The translations under genes were made by a program, and so were the position numbers. A DNA stretch of 64,000 nucleotides from Weissella minor (lineage in GTDB: Bacteria > Bacillota > Bacilli > Lactobacillales > Lactobacillaceae), in contig NZ_JQCD01000031.1 in NCBI RefSeq assembly GCF_001437425.1, positions 128,299 to 192,298 of the forward strand, written 5' to 3'. Shown here one piece after another: positions 35,813 to 47,777 of the stretch; the stretch's first letter is position 1; each line of letters opens with the position of its first letter. Below the pieces are notes generated by a model that ran no database searches, was not told the origin of the DNA, and was given only the letters and a program-made list of their open reading frames with translations.

Positions 35813-37099
35813 ATGGCAGAAAATCAAAAAGATGTCGTTTTAGATGTTGATGATAAACCCGCGTTTGGGCAATGGGTAGGGCTATCATTACAACATATGT
35901 TTTCAATGTTTGGATCAACGGTGTTGGTGCCTTTGTTAGTTGGGCTAAACCCAGGGATTGCACTATTTAGTTCTGGTGTTGGAACATTGTTGCATATTTT
36001 AATCACAAAACGTGAAATTCCGGCTTATATGGGATCAAGTTTTGCGTTCATTGTGCCAATGATGTCCTTAATGCAAACAACGGGTTATCCAGGTGTTGCA
36101 GCCGGGGTTATCTCAGTTGGGGTGATTTACTTAATTATTGCTGGAATCGTTGCGATGATTGGGACGGACTGGATTGATAAGTTATTGCCACCAATTGTTG
36201 TGGGACCAATTGTGATGGTAATTGGGTTATCATTAGCACCTTCAGCTGCTCAATCAGCAACTTTGCTAAATGATAAATACGATATTCGTGTCTTTTTGGT
36301 TGCGATGTTAACTTTGGGTGTGACAATCCTCTTTAACATGAAATTACGTGGTTTCTTAGGTTTGATTCCAATTTTGCTTGGTATCATGGTCGGTTATATT
36401 GCCGCTGCGGTCGTTGGATTGGTTGATTTCAAGCCTGTTATGGAAGCAAGTTGGTTTGCCATGCCTGATTTTGAAATCCCATTTGTGAATTATCAACCGC
36501 ATATGTATTGGAATGCGATTATCGTGATGGCGCCATTAGCATTGGTAACCATCACAGAACATCTCGGGCACTTGATGGTGCTGGATGATTTAACAGGCCG
36601 TGATTATATGAAGGAGCCTGGCTTGCAACGCACTTTGGCTGGTGATGGAGCTGCGTCTGTTTTTGCTGGATTAGTCGGTGGTCCATCTGTGACTTCATAC
36701 GGTGAAAACATCGGAGTTATGGCGATTACCAAGGTGCACTCAGTCTATGTATTGATTGGTGCGGCTATCTTTGCTATTCTGTTCTCATTTGTGGGTAAGT
36801 TATCAGCTTTGATTCAATCAATTCCTGGAGCCGTGACGGGTGGTATTTCATTCCTATTGTTTGGTGTGATTGCAGCGTCAGGTTTGCGTATTTTGGTTGA
36901 AAACAACATTGACTTTAATCTAAAGCGTAATTTGATGATTACGTCATCAGTTTTGGTTATTGGGATTGGAAATGCATACTTACAAGTTGGTTCTGGGGAT
37001 CAAATTGTCCAATTTTCAGGTGTAGCGATTGCAACTGTATTGGGAATTGCATTAAACTTGATTTTGCCAAAGGAAGCAGCCTCAGAGACCGAGCTATAG
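35813..37099 (+). CDS. uraA: Uracil permease (NCS2 family)
   Basis: A 428-residue nucleobase-cation symporter with about 14 hydrophobic segments. LQHMFSMFGSTVLVPLLVG is the typical start, and ITEHLGHLMVLDDLTGRDYMKEPGL and GGPSVTSYGENIGVMAITKV are NCS2 substrate-site motifs. Uracil as the substrate is supported by the PyrR attenuator in front of it and by upp nearby. Also called pyrP in operon context. GGAGGAG (35798-35804) precedes the ATG. Confidence 0.93.
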   Translation: MAENQKDVVLDVDDKPAFGQWVGLSLQHMFSMFGSTVLVPLLVGLNPGIALFSSGVGTLLHILITKREIPAYMGSSFAFIVPMMSLMQTTGYPGVAAGVISVGVIYLIIAGIVAMIGTDWIDKLLPPIVVGPIVMVIGLSLAPSAAQSATLLNDKYDIRVFLVAMLTLGVTILFNMKLRGFLGLIPILLGIMVGYIAAAVVGLVDFKPVMEASWFAMPDFEIPFVNYQPHMYWNAIIVMAPLALVTITEHLGHLMVLDDLTGRDYMKEPGLQRTLAGDGAASVFAGLVGGPSVTSYGENIGVMAITKVHSVYVLIGAAIFAILFSFVGKLSALIQSIPGAVTGGISFLLFGVIAASGLRILVENNIDFNLKRNLMITSSVLVIGIGNAYLQVGSGDQIVQFSGVAIATVLGIALNLILPKEAASETEL

Positions 37100-37127
37100 G
37101 CGACTTTACTTATTAATAATTAATATG

Positions 37128-37160
37128 AAAAGGCTTACAAAAATTGTAAGCCTTTTTTAT
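37128..37160 (+). terminator. Terminator after uraA
   Basis: AAAAGGCTTACAA pairs with TTGTAAGCCTTTT around AAA, followed by T residues. Confidence 0.92.
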
Positions 37161-37197
37161 TTTTAAAAAAGTTTGTGAAATTTATCTCGAAAAGTCT

Positions 37198-37206
37198 TGA
37201 TATGAT
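37198..37206 (+). promoter_or_regulatory. Candidate extended -10 promoter of the atp operon
   Basis: TGA followed by TATGAT (37201-37206) lies about 150 bases before atpB. No atpI-like gene is visible in the leader. Confidence 0.4.
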
Positions 37207-37356
37207 ACGGTTTTAACTATTACGTAACAAATTTAACCTTTTTAATCATTGAATTGAGAAAGGGATAGGACTAGTATAGTGGTGTATTGCAGATTGGTAA
37301 CGGCAATTGGAGCCTACATATCGGCGATTAGCTTGAAGAAAAGGAGGTAACGTTCT

Positions 37357-38064
37357 GTGAACGAAAAGACCGCATCATTTATGCTTGCGGGGCTCAAATT
37401 TGATTGGCCAACAATTATTTCAATAACAGTGGCAATGGTCATTGTATTTGTCGTCCTGGTTTGGATGGCGCATCGGTTAACGATGAAGCCGACCGGGAAA
37501 CAAAATGCTTTAGAAATGCTGATTGAATTCACCAATGGAATTGTTGATAGTAATTTAGCTAACAAGACCGGTGACAACATGAAGTTTTTAGCCTTTGTTC
37601 TGTTCTCGTTTATCTTTGTTACAAACCAGTTAGGGCTAATCTTGCATATTAATGTTGATGGTGTCACTTATCTAAAAAGTGCGACATCTGATCCGTTAAT
37701 ACCCATGATTTTAGCGCTTGTATCAATTGGAATGTCTCACTATTTGAGTGTCGAAAAGATTGGATTTAAAAATTACGTGAAAAACGTGTACTTAAGTCCA
37801 TTTCCTTTCTTGTTGCCAATCAATATCATCGATCAATTCACTAGTTTTATGACCTTAGGCTTACGTCTATTTGGAAATATCTTTGCGGGTGAAGTTGTCC
37901 TTGGTTTGATTTGGAACCTTGCACAGTCGGCAGGAATCGTGACGATGGTGCCTAGCCTATTTTTGGCTATCGTATGGATCGCCTTTTCATTGTTTATTGG
38001 AGCTATTCAGGCTTATGTTTTCGTCGTATTAACAATGGTTTATACAGGTGAAAAGTTAGAGTAG
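37357..38064 (+). CDS. atpB: F1Fo ATP synthase subunit a
   Basis: A 235-residue Fo membrane subunit that forms the proton half-channels. The essential Arg is in LGLRLFGNIFAGEV, near the end of the fourth of five or six helices, and the C-terminal helix QAYVFVVLTMVYTGEKLE is typical. The start codon is GTG, eight bases after AAGGAGGT. First gene of atpBEFHAGDC; atpI is absent from the front. Confidence 0.95.
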   Translation: MNEKTASFMLAGLKFDWPTIISITVAMVIVFVVLVWMAHRLTMKPTGKQNALEMLIEFTNGIVDSNLANKTGDNMKFLAFVLFSFIFVTNQLGLILHINVDGVTYLKSATSDPLIPMILALVSIGMSHYLSVEKIGFKNYVKNVYLSPFPFLLPINIIDQFTSFMTLGLRLFGNIFAGEVVLGLIWNLAQSAGIVTMVPSLFLAIVWIAFSLFIGAIQAYVFVVLTMVYTGEKLE

Positions 38065-38325
<261 letters not shown>

Positions 38326-38357
38326 TTTAAAGTAAAACGCATGGAGGCCAACTAATT

Positions 38358-38873
38358 ATGTTAAATCAAGTATTTATCGCTGGTGCTAGTGACGGGTTGG
38401 CTTTGGGGAATATGCTCTTTTTGTTAATTGCCTTTGCAATCCTCATGCTTCTACTAAAGAAGTATGCATGGGGACCGGTAGTTAAAATGATGGATGATCG
38501 TGCGAATAAAGTCGCACATGATTTGGATTCTGCTGAAGATGCCCGCCAATCTGCGGAGACATTGCAGCAAGAACGTCAAGCACAATTGACATCAGCGCGA
38601 ACTGATGCAAATACAATTGTGACTGATGCAAAGAATGCAGCTAATCAAGAAAGTCAAAAGATTGTTTCAGATGCACAAACAACTGCACAAGCAATGCAAG
38701 ACCGTGCGGCTGCACAAATTGAACAAGATCGTGATCAAGCGATGTTATCTGCAAAAGATGATGTTGCTGAATTATCAGTAACGATTGCACAAAAAATTAT
38801 TCAAAAAGAGTTGAAGTTGGATGATCAAAAAGCATTGATTGATGCTTACATCGATGGATTAGGAGAAAAATAA
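38358..38873 (+). CDS. atpF: F1Fo ATP synthase subunit b
   Basis: A 171-residue peripheral stalk subunit: one N-terminal transmembrane helix (about residues 14-32, LGNMLFLLIAFAILMLLL) then a long charged coiled coil (AQLTSARTDANTIVTDAKNAANQES...). Its stop overlaps the atpH start by one base. Confidence 0.95.
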   Translation: MLNQVFIAGASDGLALGNMLFLLIAFAILMLLLKKYAWGPVVKMMDDRANKVAHDLDSAEDARQSAETLQQERQAQLTSARTDANTIVTDAKNAANQESQKIVSDAQTTAQAMQDRAAAQIEQDRDQAMLSAKDDVAELSVTIAQKIIQKELKLDDQKALIDAYIDGLGEK

Positions 38874-39418
38874 TGGCCAAATTACCTAGGGCAACTGTCG
38901 GTAGGCGATATGCACGGGCATTATTTGAACTAACGCATGCTGATCAAACTGATGAAACAACTTTAGCGGAACTTTTAACGCTACAAGATGTTTTGTCAAC
39001 TAATCCACAGCTTATGCAAGCTTTAACTTCGGTCAGTGTTCCGGACGCTGCAAAGCAGGAGCTCCTTACAACCATGACAAAAGATGCAAGCACATTAGTG
39101 CAACATTTGATTGAAATGGTTTATGAGAACCGCCGAATTGCTGATTTACCAACTATTATTGTTGATTATAAGTTACTTGTTGACCAAGCGATGCAAGTCG
39201 TTACAGCTGAGGTGACCACAGCGGTTGCTTTAGCAGATGACCAAGCAGAACGCTTGTCAGCTAAGTTAAAAGACATGTTTAATGCCCAAGAGATTGTCTT
39301 AGAGCAACATGTTGACCCAACAATTTTAGGTGGCGTCAAAGTTGAAGCGAACAATCGCGTGATCGATGGATCACTTGCAACCAAGTTAGCAAATATTCGC
39401 CAAAGTATTATTGGCTAG
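38873..39418 (+). CDS. atpH: F1Fo ATP synthase subunit delta
   Basis: A 181-residue soluble stator subunit joining the b stalk to the alpha3beta3 head. The N-terminal VGRRYARALFEL and the C-terminal ILGGVKVEANNRVIDGSLATKLANI are the family signatures. Overlaps atpF by one base and precedes atpA by 49 bases. Confidence 0.94.
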   Translation: MAKLPRATVGRRYARALFELTHADQTDETTLAELLTLQDVLSTNPQLMQALTSVSVPDAAKQELLTTMTKDASTLVQHLIEMVYENRRIADLPTIIVDYKLLVDQAMQVVTAEVTTAVALADDQAERLSAKLKDMFNAQEIVLEQHVDPTILGGVKVEANNRVIDGSLATKLANIRQSIIG

Positions 39419-39428
39419 ACAGTGTTAG

Positions 39429-40982
<1,554 letters not shown>

Positions 40983-40997
40983 TGAAGGAGGGCAATT

Positions 40998-41873
40998 ATG
41001 GCAGCTTCTTTGCAAGAAATTCAACATCGAATTGATTCGACAAAAAGTACCCGTCAAATTACGAGTGCCATGCAAATGGTCTCGACAGCTAAGCTCTCAA
41101 AAATTCAACGTTCTGGTACCGGTTACCGTCTTTATGCCCAACACCTTCAAGATGTTGTCTCGCATTTAGCTCAAGCACATTTATCAAATGTGAAAGGGAC
41201 TTTACTTGAATCACGTGAAGTGAAAAAAGTTGGATTTTTGATCATTACATCAGACCGTGGATTAGTGGGTGGTTATAATTCAATGCTCATTAAGCGCGTG
41301 ATGTCAGCTTTTGAAGAACGACATTTGACTAAAGATGATGTCGTGATTTTGGCTATTGGTGGGAATGGAGCTGACTTCTTTAAGAAGCGTGGCTTCAATG
41401 TTGCGTATGAATATCGTGGTGTTTCTGATGTCCCTGATTTCATGGAAGTACGTGATATTGTTAAGACGGTTACGGCTATGTATGACAATGAAGTTTATGA
41501 TGAACTAGAATTGGCTTATCAACACTTTGCTTCACGTATTAGTAATGAAGTGCAATTGGAACAAATTTTGCCAATTGATACAACCAACTTGGAAACTGAA
41601 TCAGGGTCATTGAGTGCTGAATACGATATGAATCCGTCAGCTGATAAGGTTTTGGAAACTGTGTTACCACAGTATGCACAGAGTCTTGTCTTTGGTGCCA
41701 TTTTGGATGCCAAAACTGCGGAACATTCAGCATCAGTTAATGCGATGTCTTCAGCGTCAGATAATGCCAAGGAAGTCATTGATGACTTGGAATTGCATTA
41801 TAATCGTGCGCGTCAGGCCGCAATTACAACAGAAATTACTGAAATTACCGGTGGAATGGCTGCACTTGAATAA
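40998..41873 (+). CDS. atpG: F1Fo ATP synthase subunit gamma
   Basis: A 291-residue central rotor shaft: N-terminal [26 protein letters not shown] coiled coil and the C-terminal [26 protein letters not shown] helix, which interact to form the asymmetric axle. GGAGGG before the ATG; 15 bases after atpA. Confidence 0.96.
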   Translation: MAASLQEIQHRIDSTKSTRQITSAMQMVSTAKLSKIQRSGTGYRLYAQHLQDVVSHLAQAHLSNVKGTLLESREVKKVGFLIITSDRGLVGGYNSMLIKRVMSAFEERHLTKDDVVILAIGGNGADFFKKRGFNVAYEYRGVSDVPDFMEVRDIVKTVTAMYDNEVYDELELAYQHFASRISNEVQLEQILPIDTTNLETESGSLSAEYDMNPSADKVLETVLPQYAQSLVFGAILDAKTAEHSASVNAMSSASDNAKEVIDDLELHYNRARQAAITTEITEITGGMAALE

Positions 41874-41893
41874 GTGCACGCACCGGCGCTTAG

Positions 41894-43312
<1,419 letters not shown>

Positions 43313-43327
43313 TGTAGATAGGCGAGG

Positions 43328-43753
43328 TTGACCATGGAAGAGACACATAACTTTGAAGTAGCTGTGGTGACACCTAATGGTGAGGTGTTTAATTACCCCA
43401 ATGCCACGTTAACGGTCATCCACACGACTGACGGTGAACTTGGAATCATGGCAAATCACAATCCGCTTATTTCAGCTTTAGCGACGAGTGAGATGCGAAT
43501 TCAAGATAAAGCGAATGACTATGAAGAGCGTTTAGCTGTGAATGGTGGCTTTGCTGAATTTTCATCAAACAAATTGACGGTTGTAGCGGATGCGGCGGAA
43601 AAAGCCGGTGAAATTGACGTGAACCGTGCTGAACGTGCACGTGATCGTGCTGAACGACGTTTACGCGAAGCGCACAATCAGCGTGAACAACAATTGGCTC
43701 AAGCAGCCTTGGTACGTGCTGTTACACGTATTCATGCTGCGACGGGTGAATAA
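43328..43753 (+). CDS. atpC: F1Fo ATP synthase subunit epsilon
   Basis: A 141-residue subunit with an N-terminal beta-sandwich (FEVAVVTPNGEVFNYPNATLTVIHTTDGELGIMANH) and a two-helix C-terminus (DVNRAERARDRAERRLREAHNQ) that can inhibit hydrolysis. An ATG at 43334 follows GCGAGG (43322-43327) more naturally, so a start two residues later is possible. Last gene before the operon terminator. Confidence 0.94.
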   Translation: MTMEETHNFEVAVVTPNGEVFNYPNATLTVIHTTDGELGIMANHNPLISALATSEMRIQDKANDYEERLAVNGGFAEFSSNKLTVVADAAEKAGEIDVNRAERARDRAERRLREAHNQREQQLAQAALVRAVTRIHAATGE

Positions 43754-43768
43754 AAGTTTATTATCTAG

Positions 43769-43803
43769 AAGACTTCTCTTATAATTTAAGAGAAGTCTTT
43801 TTA
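43769..43803 (+). terminator. Terminator of the atp operon
   Basis: AAGACTTCTCTT (43769-43780) pairs with AAGAGAAGTCTT (43788-43799), followed by T residues. Confidence 0.92.
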
Positions 43804-43857
43804 TTGGATGAATATGTTTAATTTTTTTGGGGCTTAAAACGAAATGGGGGCCATTAT

Positions 43858-44622
43858 ATGAAATATAAAAACATTATTTTAAGTTGTGTTGGTGTGATTG
43901 TGCTCGTTGGGGGCGGCGTATATATCATGCATAGTCAGAACCAGTTGCCGTCCTTAGTAAGTTCAAAATCAAGTAGTCGGGCCACAGAATCAAGTCAAAA
44001 AACTGACCTGCCAAATACGGCCGAAGCAGACAATTCCACGCTTATTTTAGTGAATAAGCAGCATGTGCTTGATCATGAATTGGATTTTGAAAAGTCTGAA
44101 ATGAATGGCATTCAATATAGTCAGGAAATCGATGAACCGCTACGTAAGTTCTTAAATGCTGCTAAAGATGCTGGGCATCCAGCAACATTGGTTTCTGGCT
44201 ATCGCTCCAAAAAATATCAAGAACAAGTTTTTAATGAAAATGTGCAACAAAACATAAACAATGGCATGACGGAATCAGAAGCGAAAAAAGCAACCCGTGC
44301 GGTTATTCAAACACCAGGTGCTAGTGAACATCAAACGGGATTAGCTGTTGATGTGATGACCGATGAATATTGGCAACAATATCATCAATTGGAGTCGGAT
44401 TCGGATAAAACTGAGGGGCAAAAATGGTTAATCGAACATGCACCAGATTATGGTTTTGTTTTACGCTATCCAAAATCTGAGGCCGCAAAAAAGAGCACCG
44501 GGATTGATTATGAAAGTTGGCATTTCCGTTATGTAGGGGTCGAAAATGCAAAGTATATGACGAAGCATCATTTGACACTCGAAGAGTATGATGACCTGAT
44601 TCAAGGCCAATCGACAAAGTAG
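43858..44622 (+). CDS. D-alanyl-D-alanine carboxypeptidase, VanY/DacB-like (M15B)
   Basis: A 254-residue extracellular protein. An N-terminal signal anchor (about residues 5-24) leads to a Ser-rich linker and then a zinc carboxypeptidase domain: SGYRSKKYQEQVF, the metal-binding SEHQTGLAVDV (His and Asp) and the third ligand in SWHFRYVG. It should trim terminal D-Ala from peptidoglycan stem peptides. There is no lipobox cysteine. GGGGG precedes the ATG. Alone between the atp operon and the deoxynucleoside kinase. Confidence 0.88.
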   Translation: MKYKNIILSCVGVIVLVGGGVYIMHSQNQLPSLVSSKSSSRATESSQKTDLPNTAEADNSTLILVNKQHVLDHELDFEKSEMNGIQYSQEIDEPLRKFLNAAKDAGHPATLVSGYRSKKYQEQVFNENVQQNINNGMTESEAKKATRAVIQTPGASEHQTGLAVDVMTDEYWQQYHQLESDSDKTEGQKWLIEHAPDYGFVLRYPKSEAAKKSTGIDYESWHFRYVGVENAKYMTKHHLTLEEYDDLIQGQSTK

Positions 44623-44697
44623 TTTTGCTATATTAATTAGCAGGTATATTTGGTAGAATAAATTATAATGAATTTTTAGAAGAGGGGACCGCAGTCG

Positions 44698-45345
44698 ATG
44701 ATTGTATTATCAGGAACAATTGGCGCTGGAAAGACCAGCTTAACGACCATGCTTGCTGATCATCTAGAGAGCAATGCATATTACGAATCAGTTGATGATA
44801 ATCCAATTTTGCCATTGTTTTATGACGACCCTAAGCGTTATGGCTTTTTACTCCAAAATTATTTTTTGAATAAGCGCTTAGAAAATATTAAAGATGCACA
44901 AGGAAGTCCGTTGAACGTGATTGATCGTTCGATTTATGAGGACCGCTTGTTATTCCAGTTGAATGCCGATTTAGAACGAGCAACGCAAATCGAGGCTAGT
45001 ATCTATAGTGATTTGTTGAATAACATGATGGAACAAGTTGATTTTTCAAATGAGGCAGTTGTAAAGACGCCTGATTTGTTGATTCACATTTCAGTTAGTT
45101 TTGATACGATGCTTGACCGTATTAAAAAGCGTGGACGTGATTTCGAACAAATTGAACAAGATAGTTCCTTATATGAATACTATAAAGAACTTAATGAACG
45201 TTATTCGAACTGGTTCGATGCATATAATGACTCACCTAAATTACAAATTGATGGTGATAAGTATGATTTTGTTGAGGATGACGATGCAGCTAATGCAGTG
45301 TTGCAACAAATTGATGATAAACTCGTTAGTTTACATTTGAAGTAA
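44698..45345 (+). CDS. Deoxynucleoside kinase (dAK/dGK family)
   Basis: A 215-residue kinase phosphorylating deoxynucleosides. The P-loop GTIGAGKTS is at 6-14, the ERS/DRS motif is [13 protein letters not shown], and the LID region is [11 protein letters not shown]. Which base it prefers is not clear. Only 11 bases separate it from serS, suggesting one transcript. GAGGGGA lies about ten bases before the ATG. Confidence 0.9.
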   Translation: MIVLSGTIGAGKTSLTTMLADHLESNAYYESVDDNPILPLFYDDPKRYGFLLQNYFLNKRLENIKDAQGSPLNVIDRSIYEDRLLFQLNADLERATQIEASIYSDLLNNMMEQVDFSNEAVVKTPDLLIHISVSFDTMLDRIKKRGRDFEQIEQDSSLYEYYKELNERYSNWFDAYNDSPKLQIDGDKYDFVEDDDAANAVLQQIDDKLVSLHLK

Positions 45346-45356
45346 GGGGCGTAGAT

Positions 45357-46643
45357 ATGTTAGAAATGAAGATGATTCGGAATAATCCGGAACTAGTTAA
45401 GGAACGTTTGGCAACTCGTGGAGTTGATGCGGCGACAATTGAAGAACTATTAGCAGCAGACGTTAAGCGTCGCGAACTATTAGTATCAACTGAAGAATTG
45501 AAGGCCCGCCGTAACAAGGTTTCTGATGAAATCGGTTTGAAGAAGCGTAATAAGGAAGATGCTTCGGATGTTATCGCTGAGATGCAACAAGTTTCAGCTG
45601 ATATTAAAGGTATGGATGAGCAAGTTGAGCAATTAGATAGCCAAATTGAAAATATTGCGCTACATTTGCCAAATATGCCAAATGAATCAATTCCGGTTGG
45701 ACCTGATGAAGATTCAAATCGTGAAGAATATCGTGTTGGTGATTTACCTGAATTCTCATTTCAACCTAAAGCGCATTTTGAGATTGGTGAAGATCTTGGT
45801 ATTCTGGACTTTGAACGTGGTGCTAAAGTTTCAGGTGCGCGTTTCGTCTACTATGTTGGCCAAGGTGCACGTTTAGAACGAGCAGTTTACAACTTCATGC
45901 TAGATGAACACGAAAAGGAAGGCTACATTGAAATGTTGCCACCTTACTTGGTTAAGGATCTTGCCATGTACGGAACTGGACAATATCCTAAGTTCCAAGA
46001 TGACGCTTACCGTGTGGGAACAAACGAAGCGATGACTTTGATTCCAACCGCGGAAGTGCCATTGACTAACTACTATCGTGATGAAGTGATTGATGCTGAG
46101 AAGCTACCAATTTCAGTAACGGCATTGACACCTGCTTTCCGTGAAGAAGCTGGATCAGCTGGGCGTGATACGCGTGGATTGATTCGTATGCATCAATTCA
46201 ATAAGGTTGAAATGGTGAAGTTTGCCAAGCCAGAACAATCTTATGCGGAATTAGACAAGATGGTTGAAAATGCTGAAAACATTTTGAAAAAGTTGAACTT
46301 GCCATATCACGTGTTGACTCTATCAACAGGAGACATGGGATTCTCAGCTGCTAAGACAAATGATTTAGAAGTATGGATGCCAGCGCAAGACCAATACCGT
46401 GAAATTTCTTCTGTTTCAAATACAGAATCTTTCCAAGCACGTCGTGCACATATTCAATATCGTGATGACGAAGGTAAGCTTCAATATGTTCACACTTTGA
46501 ATGGATCAGGTTTGGCTGTTGGACGTGCAGTTGCAGCTATCCTTGAAAACTATCAAAATGAAGATGGAACTGTGACGGTTCCGGAAGTATTAGTACCATA
46601 CTTTGGTGCAGATAAGATTGTATCTGAAAAAGATTTACACTAA
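45357..46643 (+). CDS. serS: Seryl-tRNA synthetase
   Basis: A 428-residue class II synthetase. An N-terminal coiled-coil arm (about residues 30-105) recognises the long variable arm of tRNA-Ser. Motif 2 is [21 protein letters not shown] and motif 3 is [18 protein letters not shown]. No T-box leader is present upstream. A terminator follows. Confidence 0.97.
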   Translation: MLEMKMIRNNPELVKERLATRGVDAATIEELLAADVKRRELLVSTEELKARRNKVSDEIGLKKRNKEDASDVIAEMQQVSADIKGMDEQVEQLDSQIENIALHLPNMPNESIPVGPDEDSNREEYRVGDLPEFSFQPKAHFEIGEDLGILDFERGAKVSGARFVYYVGQGARLERAVYNFMLDEHEKEGYIEMLPPYLVKDLAMYGTGQYPKFQDDAYRVGTNEAMTLIPTAEVPLTNYYRDEVIDAEKLPISVTALTPAFREEAGSAGRDTRGLIRMHQFNKVEMVKFAKPEQSYAELDKMVENAENILKKLNLPYHVLTLSTGDMGFSAAKTNDLEVWMPAQDQYREISSVSNTESFQARRAHIQYRDDEGKLQYVHTLNGSGLAVGRAVAAILENYQNEDGTVTVPEVLVPYFGADKIVSEKDLH

Positions 46644-46651
46644 TATCAATG

Positions 46652-46684
46652 AAAAAGCAGCTGTTTTGGCAGTTGCTTTTTTCT
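46652..46684 (+). terminator. Terminator after serS
   Basis: AAAAGCAGCTG pairs with CAGTTGCTTTT (one wobble) and ends in T residues. Confidence 0.85.
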
Positions 46685-46709
46685 TTTACAAATTAATTTG
46701 CAAAATGTG

Positions 46710-46738
46710 TTGACTTTAGTCTGTATGCTTGATATGAT
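46710..46738 (+). promoter_or_regulatory. Promoter of the tRNA array
   Basis: TTGACT (46710-46715) and TATGAT (46733-46738) at 17-base spacing, 40 bases before the first tRNA. Confidence 0.75.
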
Positions 46739-46778
46739 AAATAAGTTGTTTCAGGGAGACCTCGAAAAAACAAGCCAT

Positions 46779-46860
46779 GCGGATGTGGCGGAACTGGCAG
46801 ACGCGCTGGATTTAGGTTCCAGTGCCTTCGGGCGTGCAGGTTCGATTCCTGTCATCCGCA
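46779..46860 (+). tRNA. tRNA-Leu(UAG)
   Basis: An 82-base class II tRNA: acceptor GCGGATG/CATCCGC plus A, anticodon stem CTGGA/TCCAG around TTTAGGT (anticodon TAG at 46813-46815), a long variable arm (TGCCTTCGGGCG) and the GGTTCGATTCC T-arm. CCA is not encoded. Confidence 0.97.
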
Positions 46861-46866
46861 TTAGAT

Positions 46867-46939
46867 GCCGACTTAGCTCAGCTGGCAGAGCACTTCACTA
46901 GTAATGAAGGGGTCGCTGGTTCGAATCCAGTAGTCGGCA
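46867..46939 (+). tRNA. tRNA-Thr(AGU)
   Basis: A 73-base tRNA: acceptor GCCGACT/AGTCGGC plus A, D-arm GCTC/GAGC, anticodon stem CTTCA/TGAAG around CTAGTAA, giving anticodon AGT at 46900-46902, and T-arm GCTGG/CCAGT. A34 would be read as A or converted to inosine. CCA is not encoded. Confidence 0.95.
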
Positions 46940-46965
46940 TTTTCATACCAAGTTATGATGGTATT

Positions 46966-47039
46966 GCACCTATAGCGCAATTGGATAGAGTGTCTGACTA
47001 CGAATCAGAAGGTTGCAGGTTCGACTCCTGCTAGGTGCA
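46966..47039 (+). tRNA. tRNA-Arg(ACG), first copy
   Basis: A 74-base tRNA: acceptor GCACCTA/TAGGTGC plus A, anticodon stem TCTGA/TCAGA around CTACGAA (anticodon ACG at 47000-47002). Identical to the copy at 47089-47162. Confidence 0.97.
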
Positions 47040-47088
47040 TCAGCGATATGATTTTTTAAATTTTATATTGTGTTAATTGAATAATATT

Positions 47089-47162
47089 GCACCTATAGCG
47101 CAATTGGATAGAGTGTCTGACTACGAATCAGAAGGTTGCAGGTTCGACTCCTGCTAGGTGCA
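47089..47162 (+). tRNA. tRNA-Arg(ACG), second copy
   Basis: An exact duplicate of the preceding tRNA-Arg, separated by a 49-base AT-rich spacer. The similarity extends only a few bases upstream (TATT). Confidence 0.97.
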
Positions 47163-47174
47163 TATCATGCTTTG

Positions 47175-47204
47175 AAGCCATTAAGTTACTTAATGGCTTT
47201 TTTG
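47175..47204 (+). terminator. Terminator of the tRNA array
   Basis: AAGCCATTAAG pairs with TTAATGGCTT, followed by six T residues. Confidence 0.9.
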
Positions 47205-47222
47205 TTGCCTGTAATGGACAAC

Positions 47223-47282
47223 TTTGACTAATGTTGACATTAAATTAATTGATGCTTATAATAAATGTCAATATTAGTCAAA
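47223..47282 (+). promoter_or_regulatory. ctsR promoter with two CtsR operators
   Basis: TTGACA (47234-47239) and TATAAT (47257-47262) are 17 bases apart, a consensus promoter. Two CtsR-type heptad repeats flank the -10: TTTGACTAATGTTGACA (47223-47239, minus-strand sense) overlaps the -35, and TGTCAATATTAGTCAAA (47266-47282) overlaps the start site and runs into the AAAGGAGG ribosome site. This indicates autorepression. Confidence 0.93.
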
Positions 47283-47295
47283 GGAGGTGTGACGC

Positions 47296-47775
47296 ATGTC
47301 TGATCAAAATATGTCAGATTGCATAGAAATGTACTTAAAAGAGCTATTAGCAAGTGTCAATCAGGTTGAAATTAAGCGTTCAGATATTGCGACACGCTTT
47401 GACGTGGTCCCCTCACAAATTAATTATGTGATTAAGACCCGTTTCACCTTACAAAAGGGCTATTTAGTGGAATCTAAACGAGGTGGCGGCGGTTATATTC
47501 GAATCGTCAAAGTCGCGGTTGGTCCAGACTCACAGTATATTGAAACAATGTTGCATGAATTGCCTGAGACAATGAACGTTAAACAGGCAGACGATATTTT
47601 GGAGTGCTTAACGCGAGAAGCTGTTTTGACTGAACATGAAGAATGTTTAATTCAAACAGTTCTCAGCAAAGAAACGTTAGATGTACTGGCCTCAAGAGCA
47701 GACCAGGAATATCTAAGAGCGCGTTTATTGAAACAATTACTCAATCGGTTACGGTTTGAAAGTGAGCGTGATTAA
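47296..47775 (+). CDS. ctsR: Heat-shock repressor CtsR
   Basis: A 159-residue repressor of clp genes. The winged helix-turn-helix (SDIATRFDVVPSQINYVIKTRF, about 25-46) ends in the glycine-rich wing KRGGGGYIRI, the thermosensing loop of the family. The C-terminal dimerisation domain follows. Operators upstream show autoregulation. It is directly followed by clpC; no mcsA or mcsB intervenes, unlike Bacillus. Confidence 0.95.
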   Translation: MSDQNMSDCIEMYLKELLASVNQVEIKRSDIATRFDVVPSQINYVIKTRFTLQKGYLVESKRGGGGYIRIVKVAVGPDSQYIETMLHELPETMNVKQADDILECLTREAVLTEHEECLIQTVLSKETLDVLASRADQEYLRARLLKQLLNRLRFESERD

Positions 47776-47777
47776 AT

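Noticed and set aside
37207-37356. An atpI gene or leader peptide before atpB
   Set aside because: No hydrophobic frame of adequate length is present in the leader.
46698-47034. Short plus-strand open frames across the tRNA array
   Set aside because: They are translations of tRNA genes.
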